64,000 bases of DNA, taken from assembly GCF_015752045.1 (NCBI RefSeq), contig NZ_JADOUS010000003.1:263160-327159 (forward strand), written 5' to 3'. Of the stretch, positions 44,501 through 53,169 are shown one piece after another. The DNA is from Arthrobacter_D sp015752045. GTDB lineage: Bacteria; Actinomycetota; Actinomycetes; Actinomycetales; Micrococcaceae. The notes under the pieces are model-generated. The model worked only from the letters and a program-made list of their open reading frames with translations. It made no database searches and was not told the DNA's origin. A program made the translations under genes and the position numbers. Each line of letters starts with the position of its first letter. The stretch's first letter is position 1.

Positions 44501-45343
44501 TCAGCGCCCGGCCGACTCCTGCACGCTCCAGCTCGCGAGGAAGGGCAGCTTACGGGCCGTCTCGGAGTCCGGCTGCGCCGTATAGACGATGAGCACCTGA
44601 TCGGCGACCCGCGGCGGCATCACCGTCTCGATGTCGAAGGAGAGGTCGCCGACGACCGGATGCAGGATCCGCTTGGCCGCGGACGCATAGTCCTGCACGC
44701 CGTGATCGGCCCACCACCGCTCCGCATCGGCGTCCCGCGCGCGGAGCTCGTCGATCAGTGCGACCAGCCGGTCGTCATCAGGATGCCGGCCCAGCTCACC
44801 GCGCAGGGCGGCCATCGACGCCGCAGCGAAGTGCTCCCAGTTGACGATGCGCTCGCGCGCCAGCGGGTCGAAGAACATGAACCGGACGAAGGACGACGAC
44901 GGCCGCAGGCCGGTGAGCACGGCGGCGAGCAACGCGTTGGTGGCCAGCACGTCCCCGCGCCGGCCGAGCACCAGCGCCGGGACGTGGTCCAGTGCGGTCA
45001 TCAGGCGCAGCAACCCGGGATCGGCCTGCTGGACGGCGGGCGTCGACGCCCGCCGGCGGTTCGACGGGTCGGCCAGCGCGAACAGGTGGTCCCGTTCGAC
45101 GTCGTCGAGCTGGAGCGCCGTCGCGAGGCCGTCGAGGACGCCGCGGGAGATGTTCGCCTGCCGTCCCTGCTCCAGCCTGCTGTAGTAGTCGGAACTCACT
45201 CCGGCCAGCACGGCGAGCTCCTCCTTCCGCAGGCCGGGCACGCGCCGCGGGCCGGGGAAGGCGCGCAGGCCGACGTCGGCCGGCGTCAGGCTGTCGCGGC
45301 GGGATCGGAGGAACGCTCCGAGCTGGGTGCGGTCGGCGGGCAT
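44501..45343 (-). CDS. XRE-type helix-turn-helix regulator with MmyB-like ligand domain
   Basis: 280-residue regulator. N-terminal HTH_3 domain (about 5-80) includes GLRKEELAVLAGVSSDYYSRLEQGR, a signature of this group; the remainder (about 105-275) is the MmyB-like domain that may bind a fatty acid or similar ligand. It is divergent from an SDR gene, which is the usual arrangement for this family and a likely target. TAGAGT 6 nt from the ATG predicts a leaderless transcript. Confidence 0.88.
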   Translation of the reverse strand: MPADRTQLGAFLRSRRDSLTPADVGLRAFPGPRRVPGLRKEELAVLAGVSSDYYSRLEQGRQANISRGVLDGLATALQLDDVERDHLFALADPSNRRRASTPAVQQADPGLLRLMTALDHVPALVLGRRGDVLATNALLAAVLTGLRPSSSFVRFMFFDPLARERIVNWEHFAAASMAALRGELGRHPDDDRLVALIDELRARDADAERWWADHGVQDYASAAKRILHPVVGDLSFDIETVMPPRVADQVLIVYTAQPDSETARKLPFLASWSVQESAGR

Positions 45344-45355
45344 CCCCCCACTCTA
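45344..45355 (-). promoter_or_regulatory. -10 box with leaderless start for XRE regulator
   Basis: Minus-strand TAGAGT (45355-45350), six G residues, then ATG at 45343. Confidence 0.5.
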
Positions 45356-45443
45356 GGAGGTGGTGCCGCCCGCAGCGTGGTCCTGCCGTGCCCCGGTCCG
45401 GTACGGTCTGGTCCTCCCGCTGCGCGCCGGATAGAACAGGAGC

Positions 45444-45524
45444 ATGACAACCAGACCGACATCGACCTCCCCTGCCCCGCCCGCGCTCCTCGACCGCGGC
45501 CTCCCGTCGACGAGGCTGGGCTGA
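45444..45524 (+). CDS. Short upstream reading frame coupled to SDR gene
   Basis: A 26-codon frame begins with ATG 45444 after ACAGGAGC, a better ribosome-binding site than the SDR gene has, and ends with TGA that overlaps the SDR ATG (TGATG). The peptide is Ser/Thr/Pro-rich and unrecognised. It may be a coupling leader, or the former N-terminus of the SDR separated by a frameshift. Confidence 0.4.
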   Translation: MTTRPTSTSPAPPALLDRGLPSTRLG

Positions 45525-46465
45525 TGGCCCCGCCCACCGCCTTCGGGGCGGACAGTACCGCCCTGGACGTGGTCGACGGCGTCGACCTCCTGGGACGCGC
45601 CGCCATCGTGACGGGCGGCTCCGCGGGCATCGGGGTCGAGACCGCCCGGGCGCTGGCCCATGCGGGTGCCGCGGTGACCCTCGCCGTCCGAGATGTCGAG
45701 GCCGGCCGGCGCGCCGCCGTCGACATCCGGCGCAGCAGTCCCGGCGCCACCGTGCACGTCCGGACGCTGGATCTCGCGGACCCGGGATCCGTGGGCCGCT
45801 TCACCGAGGACTGGACCGGGCCGCTCCATCTGCTCGTCAACAACGCAGGTGTCATGATGACGCCGGAGCTGCGGACCCCGCAGGGGTGGGAGCTGCAGTT
45901 CGCCACGAATCACCTGGGCCACTTCGCCCTCGCCACAGGACTCCACCGCGCGCTCGCGGCGGCCGGGGGTGCGCGCATCGTGTCCGTGAGTTCGAGCGGC
46001 CACGGGAGCTCGGACATCGCCTACGACGACCTGTTCTTCGACCGTCGCCCGTATGACGCGGGGCACGCCTACGGCCAGTCCAAGACCGCGAACGTGCTCT
46101 TCGCGGTCGAGGCGACGCAGCGCTGGGCGGAGGACGGCGTCACTGCGAACGCCGTCATGCCGGGCGGGGTCTGGACCGGGCTCCAGCGGCACTGGGACCC
46201 CGAGGAGCTCGCCGCCACGAAGGCCCGGGTCGCAGCGCAGGGCTTCACCGTGAAGACGCCCGCGCAGGGCGCCGCCACATCGGTGTTCGCCGCGACGTCC
46301 CCCCTGCTCGAGGGACTCGGCGGCCGGTACTTCGAGGACTGCCGGGAAGCCGACGTCGTGCCGGCGATTGTCGACGGGCTCCACGGCGTCCGGGACTACG
46401 CGCTGGATCCGGTCAGCGCCCGGCGGCTGTGGGAGGTCTCGCTCGGGATCCTGGCCGGCGCATGA
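45524..46465 (+). CDS. Short-chain dehydrogenase/reductase
   Basis: 313-residue SDR. Cofactor motif TGGSAGIG (about residues 30-37), NNAGV near residue 107, and catalytic Ser in VSVSSSGHG with Tyr-x3-Lys in YGQSKTAN. An N-terminal extension and a long C-terminus place it among retinol-dehydrogenase-like SDRs. Divergent from the XRE regulator gene and probably controlled by it. Substrate unknown. Confidence 0.88.
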   Translation: MAPPTAFGADSTALDVVDGVDLLGRAAIVTGGSAGIGVETARALAHAGAAVTLAVRDVEAGRRAAVDIRRSSPGATVHVRTLDLADPGSVGRFTEDWTGPLHLLVNNAGVMMTPELRTPQGWELQFATNHLGHFALATGLHRALAAAGGARIVSVSSSGHGSSDIAYDDLFFDRRPYDAGHAYGQSKTANVLFAVEATQRWAEDGVTANAVMPGGVWTGLQRHWDPEELAATKARVAAQGFTVKTPAQGAATSVFAATSPLLEGLGGRYFEDCREADVVPAIVDGLHGVRDYALDPVSARRLWEVSLGILAGA

Positions 46466-46479
46466 CCCCGGGGACGCGA

Positions 46480-46513
46480 GAGGAGGGCGGACCCCTCCGG
46501 GTCCGCCCTCCTC
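46480..46513. terminator. Hairpin between SDR and katA
   Basis: Perfect 15-bp stem (46480-46494 with 46499-46513) with a 4-nt loop, lying between convergent SDR and katA genes. No U-run; the GC content and position support termination in both directions. Confidence 0.75.
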
Positions 46514-46532
46514 GTGCTACGCGCCGGAGCTG

Positions 46533-48020
46533 CTAGTAGAGCGCGGCTTCCGACTCGGTGGCCGGCGTATCGCCGTGACCGAGGTTCGCGGCGAGCTTCG
46601 CGCCGAGTTCGGCGTCCACGTTGGCCCAGTACTGGATGGCCCGCGCGCGGATCTCGTCGCTCTGCACGCCGCCCACGGCGCCGGTGATGGTCTCGAGGAA
46701 GCGGGCACGCTCGGCGTCGTCGAACACCTCGCGGTAGAGCGTCCCGGCCTGGCCGAAGTCGTCGTCCTCTGCATGCAGCGAGTGGGCCGCATACACGAGG
46801 TCGCCGTCGTTCTCCCAGCCGCCGTGCGCGCCGTACTGCGCCGGATCGGCGGCGGGGCCGCCGACGGAGTTCGGTGCGTAGACCGGGGTGGAGGCTGCAT
46901 TGAAGTGGTAGCGCGCCGCGCCGTCCTTCGAGTAGTTCCGCACCTCGTTCTTCGGCATGTTCACGGGCAGCTGCGCGTGGTTGGTGCCCACGCGGTAGCG
47001 GTGCGCGTCGGCGTAGGAGAAGATCCGTGCCTGCAGCATGCGGTCAGGGCTCGCCGCGATACCGGGCACGAAGTTCGACGGCGCGAACGTGGCCTGCTCG
47101 ATCTGCGCGAAGTAGTTCTCCGGGTTGCGGTTCAGCGTGAGCCTGCCGACCGGGACCAGCGGGTAGTCGGCCTGAGGCCACACCTTCGTGAGGTCGAACG
47201 GGTTGAAGCGGTACGTCTTCGCGTCGTCGTACGGCATGATCTGGACCTTGAGGTCCCAGCTCGGGTGGTTGCCCTTGGCGATGTTCTCCGAGAGGTCGCG
47301 CAGGTGGTGGTCGGCGTCCGACCCGGCGAGCGCCTCGGCCTCGTCGACCGTCAGCACCTCGTGGCCCTGGGCGGACTTGAAGTGGTACTTGACCCAGAAC
47401 TTCTCGTTGGACTCGTTGATCCACATGTAGGTGTGCGAGCCGTAGCCGTTCATGGTGCGCCACGAGTTCGGCAGGCCGCGATCGCCCATCAGCCAGGTCA
47501 CCTGGTGCGCGGATTCGGGGCTGAGGGTCCAGAAGTCCCACTGCATGTCGGCATCGCGCAGGTTGGTGCCGGGCAGGCGCTTCTGCGAGTGGATGAAATC
47601 GGGGAACTTGATGCCGTCGCGGATGAAGAACACCGGGGTGTTGTTGCCCACGAGATCGTAGTTGCCCTCGGACGTGTAGAACTTCAGGGCGAAGCCGCGC
47701 GGGTCGCGCCAGGTGTCGGGGGAGCCCTGCTCGCCGGCCACGGAGGAGAAGCGCAGGAGCGTCTCGGTCGTCGTGCCCTTCTGGAAGAGCGCGGCACGCG
47801 TGTACATGCTGACGTCCTCGGTCGTCTCGAAGACGCCGAACGCTCCGCCGCCCTTGGCATGGACCACACGCTCGGGGACGCGCTCGCGGTTGAACTGGGC
47901 CAGCTTCTCGATGAGGTAGTGGTCGGTCAGCGGGATGACGCCGTCGCGGCCGAGGGCGGACGAGTTGCTGTCGTCGATGACGGGCGCGCCGGACTGCGTG
48001 GTGCTGAAGTTCGCGGACAT
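46533..48020 (-). CDS. katA: Monofunctional heme catalase
   Basis: 495-residue small-subunit catalase. Distal His is in VVHAKGGGAFG (H54), the Asn in LVGNNTPVFF and the proximal heme-ligand Tyr in RIFSYADAHRYRVG. It breaks down H2O2, including that made by amine oxidases such as the one encoded at 16.2 kb. A Fur-family gene lies 7 bp upstream in the same operon; its stop codon is part of the AGGAG ribosome-binding site of katA. Confidence 0.95.
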   Translation of the reverse strand: MSANFSTTQSGAPVIDDSNSSALGRDGVIPLTDHYLIEKLAQFNRERVPERVVHAKGGGAFGVFETTEDVSMYTRAALFQKGTTTETLLRFSSVAGEQGSPDTWRDPRGFALKFYTSEGNYDLVGNNTPVFFIRDGIKFPDFIHSQKRLPGTNLRDADMQWDFWTLSPESAHQVTWLMGDRGLPNSWRTMNGYGSHTYMWINESNEKFWVKYHFKSAQGHEVLTVDEAEALAGSDADHHLRDLSENIAKGNHPSWDLKVQIMPYDDAKTYRFNPFDLTKVWPQADYPLVPVGRLTLNRNPENYFAQIEQATFAPSNFVPGIAASPDRMLQARIFSYADAHRYRVGTNHAQLPVNMPKNEVRNYSKDGAARYHFNAASTPVYAPNSVGGPAADPAQYGAHGGWENDGDLVYAAHSLHAEDDDFGQAGTLYREVFDDAERARFLETITGAVGGVQSDEIRARAIQYWANVDAELGAKLAANLGHGDTPATESEAALY

Positions 48021-48027
48021 AGTGCTC

Positions 48028-48510
48028 CTATTCCTGGTGGTGTGATCGGTGGTGGCTCGGGGCTGCCGGTCGGCAGTCGTCGCAGAGTCCCTGGTAGAGG
48101 ACCTCCGCGATCTGGATGGTCATGCGGGAGGCGCCGGGCGACCACTCGGGGGTGAGGCACGGCGCATGCCCGACGGCGCAGTCGACGTCCTCGATCCGCC
48201 CGCAGCCGGTGCAGACTGCGTGGTGGTGGTTGTCGCCCACCCGGGTCTCGTACCGGGCGGGGGAGTGCGGCGTCTCGATGCGGCGCAGCAGGCCGATCGC
48301 GGTGAGGTCGGCCAGGATCACGTACACGGACTGCACGGTGATCTGGGGCAGCTCGGCGCGGACCGCGGTGGCGGCGTCGTCGGCGGTGGCGTGCGGCGAC
48401 TGCTCGACGGCGGCGAGGACGGCGAGGCGCTGGCGGGTCACACGACGCTGGTGCGCGTGCAGGGCAGCGGACCACCGGGCCTCGCGGGTCGCTGCCATCG
48501 TCTGCATCAT
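48028..48510 (-). CDS. Fur family regulator (FurA/PerR-like) of katA
   Basis: 160-residue Fur protein. N-terminal winged helix (about 15-80), then HHHAVCTGCGRIEDVDC and, near the end, CDDC, giving two Cys-x2-Cys structural zinc sites. Metal-binding histidines cluster in DNHHHAVC. Co-transcription with a catalase gene fits a peroxide-responsive repressor like mycobacterial FurA. Start Met at 48510 is chosen, with a second Met immediately after. A small perfect palindrome lies 22 bp upstream. Confidence 0.88.
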   Translation of the reverse strand: MMQTMAATREARWSAALHAHQRRVTRQRLAVLAAVEQSPHATADDAATAVRAELPQITVQSVYVILADLTAIGLLRRIETPHSPARYETRVGDNHHHAVCTGCGRIEDVDCAVGHAPCLTPEWSPGASRMTIQIAEVLYQGLCDDCRPAAPSHHRSHHQE

Positions 48511-48532
48511 TGCTTCAGTGAACCAGTAAATG

Positions 48533-48543
48533 TGACTTTGTCA
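48533..48543 (-). promoter_or_regulatory. Candidate Fur box upstream of furA-katA
   Basis: TGAC-TTT-GTCA inverted repeat inside an AT-rich patch unusual for this window. Its position 22 bp upstream of the furA start fits an autoregulatory site of the operon. Confidence 0.45.
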
Positions 48544-48588
48544 TAATAGGAAGCAGCAATTTCTGCCCCACACGGCCCGTGCAGTCGG

Positions 48589-48601
48589 TACCGTTGACAG
48601 A
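48589..48601 (+). promoter_or_regulatory. -10 box with leaderless start for hydrolase
   Basis: TACCGT at 48589-48594 is 7 nt before ATG 48602; no ribosome-binding site. Confidence 0.4.
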
Positions 48602-49303
48602 ATGAACCTTTTCGCGCGCGGCTGGGCCTGGGCGCTGGACTACGCCTACGTGGGCTTCTGGCAGGCGCACGGCTTCCTGCTGCGGGCGGATCCCACGCGG
48701 TACCGGACGCCCGTTCCGGGGGCGCCGGAGGGCAAGGCGCCCATCCTGCTCCTCCCCGGCATCTACGAGACCTGGCAGTTCATGCGGCCGATCGCCCACC
48801 ACCTGCACCAGGCGGGGCATGCGGTCCACGTGGTGCAGAAGCTGGGGTACAACCTGGGCACGGTGGAGGACATGGCGCACCTCGCCGCCGCGCACCTGAA
48901 GGAGCACGACCTCACCGACGTCGTCATCGTCGCGCACAGCAAGGGTGGCCTGATCGGCAAATTCCTCCTGACGATGTCGAGTTCGGCCCCGCGCGTCAAG
49001 CGCCTCGTGGCGGTCAACACCCCGTTCTCGGGCTCCATCTATGCCGCCTTCTTCCTGCTGCCCAGCATCAGGGCGTTCTCGCCGTACAACCGGACGCTGA
49101 AGATGCTCCGCGCCCATCTCAGCCTGAACGGGCGCATCACCTCCATCTACGGGCGGTTCGATCCGCACATCCCGGGCGGCAGCTACGTGGAGGGTGCCCG
49201 CAACGTGCAGCTCGAGACGATGGGCCACTTCCGGCCCATCGCGGACGGGCGCGTCCTGCGGGAGATCGATCGGGCGATCGCCGCGGAGGATGCCGCCGCC
49301 TGA
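48602..49303 (+). CDS. Alpha/beta hydrolase (lipase-like)
   Basis: 233-residue hydrolase. LLLPGIYETWQFM contributes the oxyanion hole and VIVAHSKGGLIGKF is the nucleophile elbow (Ser in HSKGG, about residue 120). The C-terminal METMGHFRPI supplies the catalytic His. No signal peptide. Substrates probably are acyl glycerols or other esters. Confidence 0.83.
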   Translation: MNLFARGWAWALDYAYVGFWQAHGFLLRADPTRYRTPVPGAPEGKAPILLLPGIYETWQFMRPIAHHLHQAGHAVHVVQKLGYNLGTVEDMAHLAAAHLKEHDLTDVVIVAHSKGGLIGKFLLTMSSSAPRVKRLVAVNTPFSGSIYAAFFLLPSIRAFSPYNRTLKMLRAHLSLNGRITSIYGRFDPHIPGGSYVEGARNVQLETMGHFRPIADGRVLREIDRAIAAEDAAA

Positions 49304-49356
49304 GCAGGGTCTGTCCGCTGCGCCACAACGGTTGCCGCAGCGAATCACTCCGCGGC

Positions 49357-49368
49357 TAGACTTTCCCC
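49357..49368 (+). promoter_or_regulatory. -10 box with leaderless start for MFS transporter
   Basis: TAGACT (49357-49362) lies 6 nt before GTG 49369. TTGCCG at 49332-49337 may be the -35, with a 19-bp spacer. Confidence 0.5.
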
Positions 49369-50655
49369 GTGCCCAGACTCCTCGCCGACATCACCCCGCT
49401 GAAGGAGAGTCCGGCCTTCCGGCGGCTGTACATCGGCACGGCGCTCTCGGCGATCGGCACGCAGCTCACCATCGTCGCGGTGAGCCTGCAGATCTACTCC
49501 CTCACGCAGTCCACCCTGAGCGTCGGGCTGCTCAGCCTGTTCGCCCTCGTGCCCCTGGTGGTGGCGGGCCTCTACGGCGGTGCGATCGCCGATGCGCAGG
49601 ACCGCCGCACGGTCGCGCTGCTCTCGGGCCTGGCGCTGTGGGCCACCACCGCGGCCATCGCGCTGCAGGCGTGGATCGGCGTCGACAGCGTGTGGCTGCT
49701 CTACGCCCTGATCGCCGTCCAGTCCGGTGCAGCAGGCATCAACCAGCCCACGCGGAGCTCCATCATCCCGCGCCTGGTGCGGCCGGCGCTGCTGCCCGCC
49801 GCCAACGCCCTGAGCATGATCACGTTCGGCCTCGCCTTCACAGTGGGTCCGCTGCTCGCGGGCGTCCTCGTGGCGCAGGTGGGCTACGCCTGGACGTACA
49901 CGGTCGACGTCGTGACCTTCACCTTCGCGCTGTGGGCCGTCTACAGACTCCCGCCGCTGCCACCCGAAGGCCCCACGCGGCGGGCCGGCCTCGCGACCGT
50001 GCTCGAGGGGTTCCGCTTCCTCGGCACCCGGCCGAACATCCGCATGACCTTCATCCTCGACCTCATCGCCATGATCATGGCGCAGCCGCGGGCGCTGCTG
50101 CCGGCCGTCGGCGCGGTGCTCATCGGCGGCGGCGAGCTGACCGTCGGCATCCTGCTGGCCTCCGGCGCCTTCGGATCGGTGCTGGCGGGGCTGTTCTCCG
50201 GCCCGCTCGGGCACATCCACCGGCAGGGCCAGGCGGTCATCTGGTCGATCGTCGGCTGGGGTGCGTCCGTGGCCGGCTTCGGGCTGGTCGTCGTCATGGC
50301 CACCGCGACCGCGCTGCCCGCGGCAGACGAGGGTGAGATCTCCGTGTGGGTCCTCCCCGCGGCCGCCTGCCTCGTGCTCGCCGGCATCGCCGACTCCATC
50401 AGCAGTGTCTTCCGCAACACGATCCTCCAGTCGGCGACGCCGGACGCGATGCGCGGGCGCCTCCAGGGCGTGTTCATCGTCGTCGTTGCCGGTGGACCCC
50501 GCCTCGGGGACATGGTGGCCGGCGGGCAGGCGGCATGGCTGGGGGAGGGCTGGACCGCCGTCGTCGGGGGGATCGCCTGCGCGGTGCTGGTGCTCGCCGT
50601 CGCCCGCTGGCAGCCCCGCTTCGCGCAGTACGACGCGCGCCATCCCGAGCCCTGA
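49369..50655 (+). CDS. MFS exporter (EntS-like)
   Basis: 428-residue transporter with about 12 membrane segments. The loop after helix 2 has GGAIADAQDRRTV, the MFS motif A, and NQPTRSSIIPRLV is typical of the enterobactin-exporter-like MFS group. It probably exports a small molecule such as a siderophore or drug. GTG start from leaderless promoter spacing. No siderophore genes are near. Confidence 0.83.
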   Translation: MPRLLADITPLKESPAFRRLYIGTALSAIGTQLTIVAVSLQIYSLTQSTLSVGLLSLFALVPLVVAGLYGGAIADAQDRRTVALLSGLALWATTAAIALQAWIGVDSVWLLYALIAVQSGAAGINQPTRSSIIPRLVRPALLPAANALSMITFGLAFTVGPLLAGVLVAQVGYAWTYTVDVVTFTFALWAVYRLPPLPPEGPTRRAGLATVLEGFRFLGTRPNIRMTFILDLIAMIMAQPRALLPAVGAVLIGGGELTVGILLASGAFGSVLAGLFSGPLGHIHRQGQAVIWSIVGWGASVAGFGLVVVMATATALPAADEGEISVWVLPAAACLVLAGIADSISSVFRNTILQSATPDAMRGRLQGVFIVVVAGGPRLGDMVAGGQAAWLGEGWTAVVGGIACAVLVLAVARWQPRFAQYDARHPEP

Positions 50656-50773
50656 CGTCCTGGCTCCTCCCTGCCGGCCCGCAGCGTGGGCCCGTACGAT
50701 GAGCGGAACAGGCCGCCCGGCGCCCGCGTTGTACCGATATTCGCCACGGCCTCCACAGCGCAAGGAGAGAGCA

Positions 50774-51655
50774 GTGCACAACCATTTCAACGGTGCCAAG
50801 ACGGCGTTGTTGTTCGGCGCCCTGATGGGGATCTTCCTCGTCTTCGGCGCGGTCATCGCCGGGGCGACCGGCAGCTCGATGTTCATCTGGCTGTTCGCCC
50901 TGCTCGGCGTCGGCTCGGTCGCGTACAGCTACTGGAACAGCGACAAGATCGCGATCCGCAGCATGCGGGCCGTCGAGGTCACGGAGCAGCAGGCGCCGAC
51001 CATGTACCGGATCGTCCGGGAGCTCAGCACGCGGGCCAACAAGCCCATGCCGCGGCTCTACGTGTCACCGACCATGGCCCCCAACGCCTTCGCGACCGGC
51101 CGCAACCCGGAGAACGCCGCGGTGTGCTGCACGCAGGGCATCCTGCAGTTGCTGAACGAGCGTGAACTGCGCGGCGTCCTCGGGCACGAGCTCATGCACG
51201 TCTACAACCGCGACATCCTCACCGGGTCCATCGCGGCCGCCGTCGCCGGTGTGATCACGTCCGTGGCGCAGATGTTCGCCTTCGCCGGCATCATGGGCGG
51301 GAACCGCAACCAGGGCGGCAACCCCATCGCGGCGCTGCTGCTCGCCTTCCTCGCGCCGCTGGCCGCAGGGCTCATCCAGACCGCGATCGGCCGCACCCGC
51401 GAGTACGACGCCGACGAGGACGGTGCCGCCCTGACCGACGACCCGCTGGCCCTCGCCTCGGCCCTGCGCAAGCTCGAGAGCGGGACCCAGCGGGCCCCGA
51501 TGCCGCAGGACCAGCGCCTCGTCAACACCTCCCACCTGATGATCGCCAACCCGTTCAAGGGTGCCGGCGTGGGCAAGCTGTTCGCGACCCACCCGCCGAT
51601 GGACCAGCGCATCGCCCGCCTCGAGGGCATGGCGGGCCGTCCACTCAGCCGGTAG
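50774..51655 (+). CDS. htpX: HtpX family membrane zinc metalloprotease
   Basis: 293-residue M48 peptidase. Two N-terminal helices, then the zinc motif HELMH (H138, E139, H142) and a further pair of helices; the third ligand is the Glu in REYDADEDGA. It takes part in quality control of membrane proteins. GTG start has AAGGAGAG upstream. A 26-bp hairpin follows. Confidence 0.93.
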   Translation: MHNHFNGAKTALLFGALMGIFLVFGAVIAGATGSSMFIWLFALLGVGSVAYSYWNSDKIAIRSMRAVEVTEQQAPTMYRIVRELSTRANKPMPRLYVSPTMAPNAFATGRNPENAAVCCTQGILQLLNERELRGVLGHELMHVYNRDILTGSIAAAVAGVITSVAQMFAFAGIMGGNRNQGGNPIAALLLAFLAPLAAGLIQTAIGRTREYDADEDGAALTDDPLALASALRKLESGTQRAPMPQDQRLVNTSHLMIANPFKGAGVGKLFATHPPMDQRIARLEGMAGRPLSR

Positions 51656-51658
51656 GGC

Positions 51659-51715
51659 CGGCACGGACGACGGCGGCCCCACCTTCCGCAGGTGGGGCCG
51701 CCGTCGTCCGTGCCG
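51659..51715. terminator. Very long hairpin between htpX and yajQ
   Basis: Perfect 26-bp inverted repeat (51659-51684 and 51690-51715) around a 5-nt loop, between convergent genes. It has no U-run but is strong enough to serve as a two-way terminator. Confidence 0.85.
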
Positions 51716-51741
51716 TGGGTGCTGTCAGCGGGGTCGCTCGG

Positions 51742-52230
51742 TCAGCGCATGTTCACGAACTGGAGGTCGGCCTCGTCGAAGTTCTTGAGCAGGGCCATGG
51801 TGGCCTGCAGGTCATCGCGCGACTTGGAGCTGACGCGCAGCTCGTCGCCCTGGATCTGCGACTTGACGCCCTTGGGTCCCTCATCGCGGATCAGCTTGTT
51901 GATCTTCTTCGCGAGGTCCTGGGCGATGCCCTCCTTGATGGAGGTCTCGAGGCGGTACTCCTTGCCCGAGGGGAAGGGCTCACCGGTGTCGAGGGACTTC
52001 AGGGAGATCCCGCGCTTGATCATCTTGGACTGCAGGACGTCCAGCACCGCGAGGACGCGCTCCTCCGAATTCGCCTTCATGAGGATCTTCTCGCCGCTGA
52101 AGTCCACCTCCGCGCCGACCCCCTTGAAGTCGTACCGCTGTGCGATCTCCTTCTGCGCCTGGTTCAGCGCGTTGGCGACCTCCTGCTTGTCCACTTTGCT
52201 TACGACGTCGAACGTGGATTCACTCGCCAC
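51742..52230 (-). CDS. yajQ: YajQ family cyclic-di-GMP/nucleotide-binding protein
   Basis: 162-residue protein with the family start SESTFDVVSKVDKQEV and the RYDFKGVGAEVDF motif; the C-terminal QGDELRVSSKSRDDLQ is also conserved. Some YajQ proteins bind cyclic di-GMP; binding here is not tested. GTG start at 52230 has GAGGAGG upstream. Confidence 0.92.
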   Translation of the reverse strand: MASESTFDVVSKVDKQEVANALNQAQKEIAQRYDFKGVGAEVDFSGEKILMKANSEERVLAVLDVLQSKMIKRGISLKSLDTGEPFPSGKEYRLETSIKEGIAQDLAKKINKLIRDEGPKGVKSQIQGDELRVSSKSRDDLQATMALLKNFDEADLQFVNMR

Positions 52231-52385
52231 GATGCCTCCTCGGGGTGGTTGGGTTCCTTGCCTCCAAGACTATCCGCAACCCCCGTGCGGCTGCTTTTCA
52301 CAGCGGGCGCTCAGGCGGCGCAGGGGGCGGGCACACGCTGGGTCGGCACTGTGGTGACGAGGAACCGCACCGAAGGAGAACTGCC

Positions 52386-52772
52386 ATGACCGAAGCACGA
52401 CGCCGCCGCACCAGCGTCCGCCTCAACCGGGCCGTCGCCGGGTCCTTCCTCGCAGCAGCCTCGGCGGCATCGCTGACGGGGCTGGCCGCGGCGCCGGCGC
52501 TCGCCGCCCCGCCGTCGGTGGTCGCCGGGACGGACAGCTCAGAGGGTTCGAACGGCGACGCGCGCGATCTCCTCCCGGCGGCGGGCCCGGCGTCGGCCGG
52601 CATCGCGTCGTGGGGTGCCGGCGCGACCGAGGCCATGGTCGCGTCGGCCGAGGAGCGGCTGGCGGGAGTCCGGGCGGACCTCGACAATGCCGTCCTGCTG
52701 CGTCTGGTCACGCCGCAGCAGGCCACCGGTTTCTACGCGCAGATCGAGCGTCGGGTGGCAGCAGGCCTGTAG
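52386..52772 (+). CDS. Small secreted protein of unknown function
   Basis: 128-residue protein with an Arg-rich n-region, a hydrophobic core and an ALAAPPS-type signal peptidase I site around residue 40. The mature part is Ala/Gly/Ser-rich with one predicted helix at the end (AEERLAGVRADLDNAVLLRLVTPQQATGFYAQIERRV). GAAGGAG precedes the ATG by 6 nt. No family recognised. Confidence 0.65.
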   Translation: MTEARRRRTSVRLNRAVAGSFLAAASAASLTGLAAAPALAAPPSVVAGTDSSEGSNGDARDLLPAAGPASAGIASWGAGATEAMVASAEERLAGVRADLDNAVLLRLVTPQQATGFYAQIERRVAAGL

Positions 52773-52809
52773 CGTCCCGGGCCGATTCGTCACCGGGCCC
52801 GTTTGTGGG

Positions 52810-52857
52810 TAAAGTTGTCTTGCCCGCGCTTGCTGCGGGCGGTCTTCCTATGAAGAC
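52810..52857 (+). promoter_or_regulatory. tRNA-Tyr promoter and leader with two hairpins
   Basis: TAAAGT (52810-52815) is the likely -10 for the tRNA. The predicted leader has two inverted repeats, GCCCGC/GCGGGC (52822-52840) and GTCTTC/GAAGAC (52842-52857), just before the mature 5' end at 52862. Confidence 0.5.
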
Positions 52858-52861
52858 GTTC

Positions 52862-52943
52862 GGCAGATTACCCGAGCGGCCAAAGGGGGCTGACTGTAAA
52901 TCAGCTGGCAACGCCTACGGGGGTTCGAATCCCTCATCTGCCA
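52862..52943 (+). tRNA. tRNA-Tyr (GTA)
   Basis: Cloverleaf from 52862: 7-bp acceptor stem GGCAGAT/ATCTGCC, anticodon stem GCTGA/TCAGC with loop CTGTAAA (anticodon GTA at 52896-52898), variable arm and T-arm with GGTTCGAATCC. Discriminator A at 52943. CCA is not encoded. Confidence 0.96.
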
Positions 52944-52950
52944 CAGCAAG

Positions 52951-52985
52951 GAAGGGCCCGCTCCTCGGAGCGGGCCCTTCGTCGT
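52951..52985 (+). terminator. Terminator after tRNA-Tyr
   Basis: GAAGGGCCCGCTCC (52951-52964) pairs with its complement at 52967-52980 in a 14-bp stem, 7 bp past the tRNA. Confidence 0.8.
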
Positions 52986-53169
52986 CGACGCTCCGGGAGC
53001 CTGTCGTTCGGGTGGGCCGGGAGCGCTCCTCCCGCTGCGGCGCGTGGCTGCGTCGATACCGGCGGCGGGGCTTCCCCACCACGGATCGGTGGCCGCGGCA
53101 ATCCCGTGGGACGGTGTCGACGAAGACTCCGTGCGCATGACTACAGGAGAAGCTCGACGGCGGGGGACC

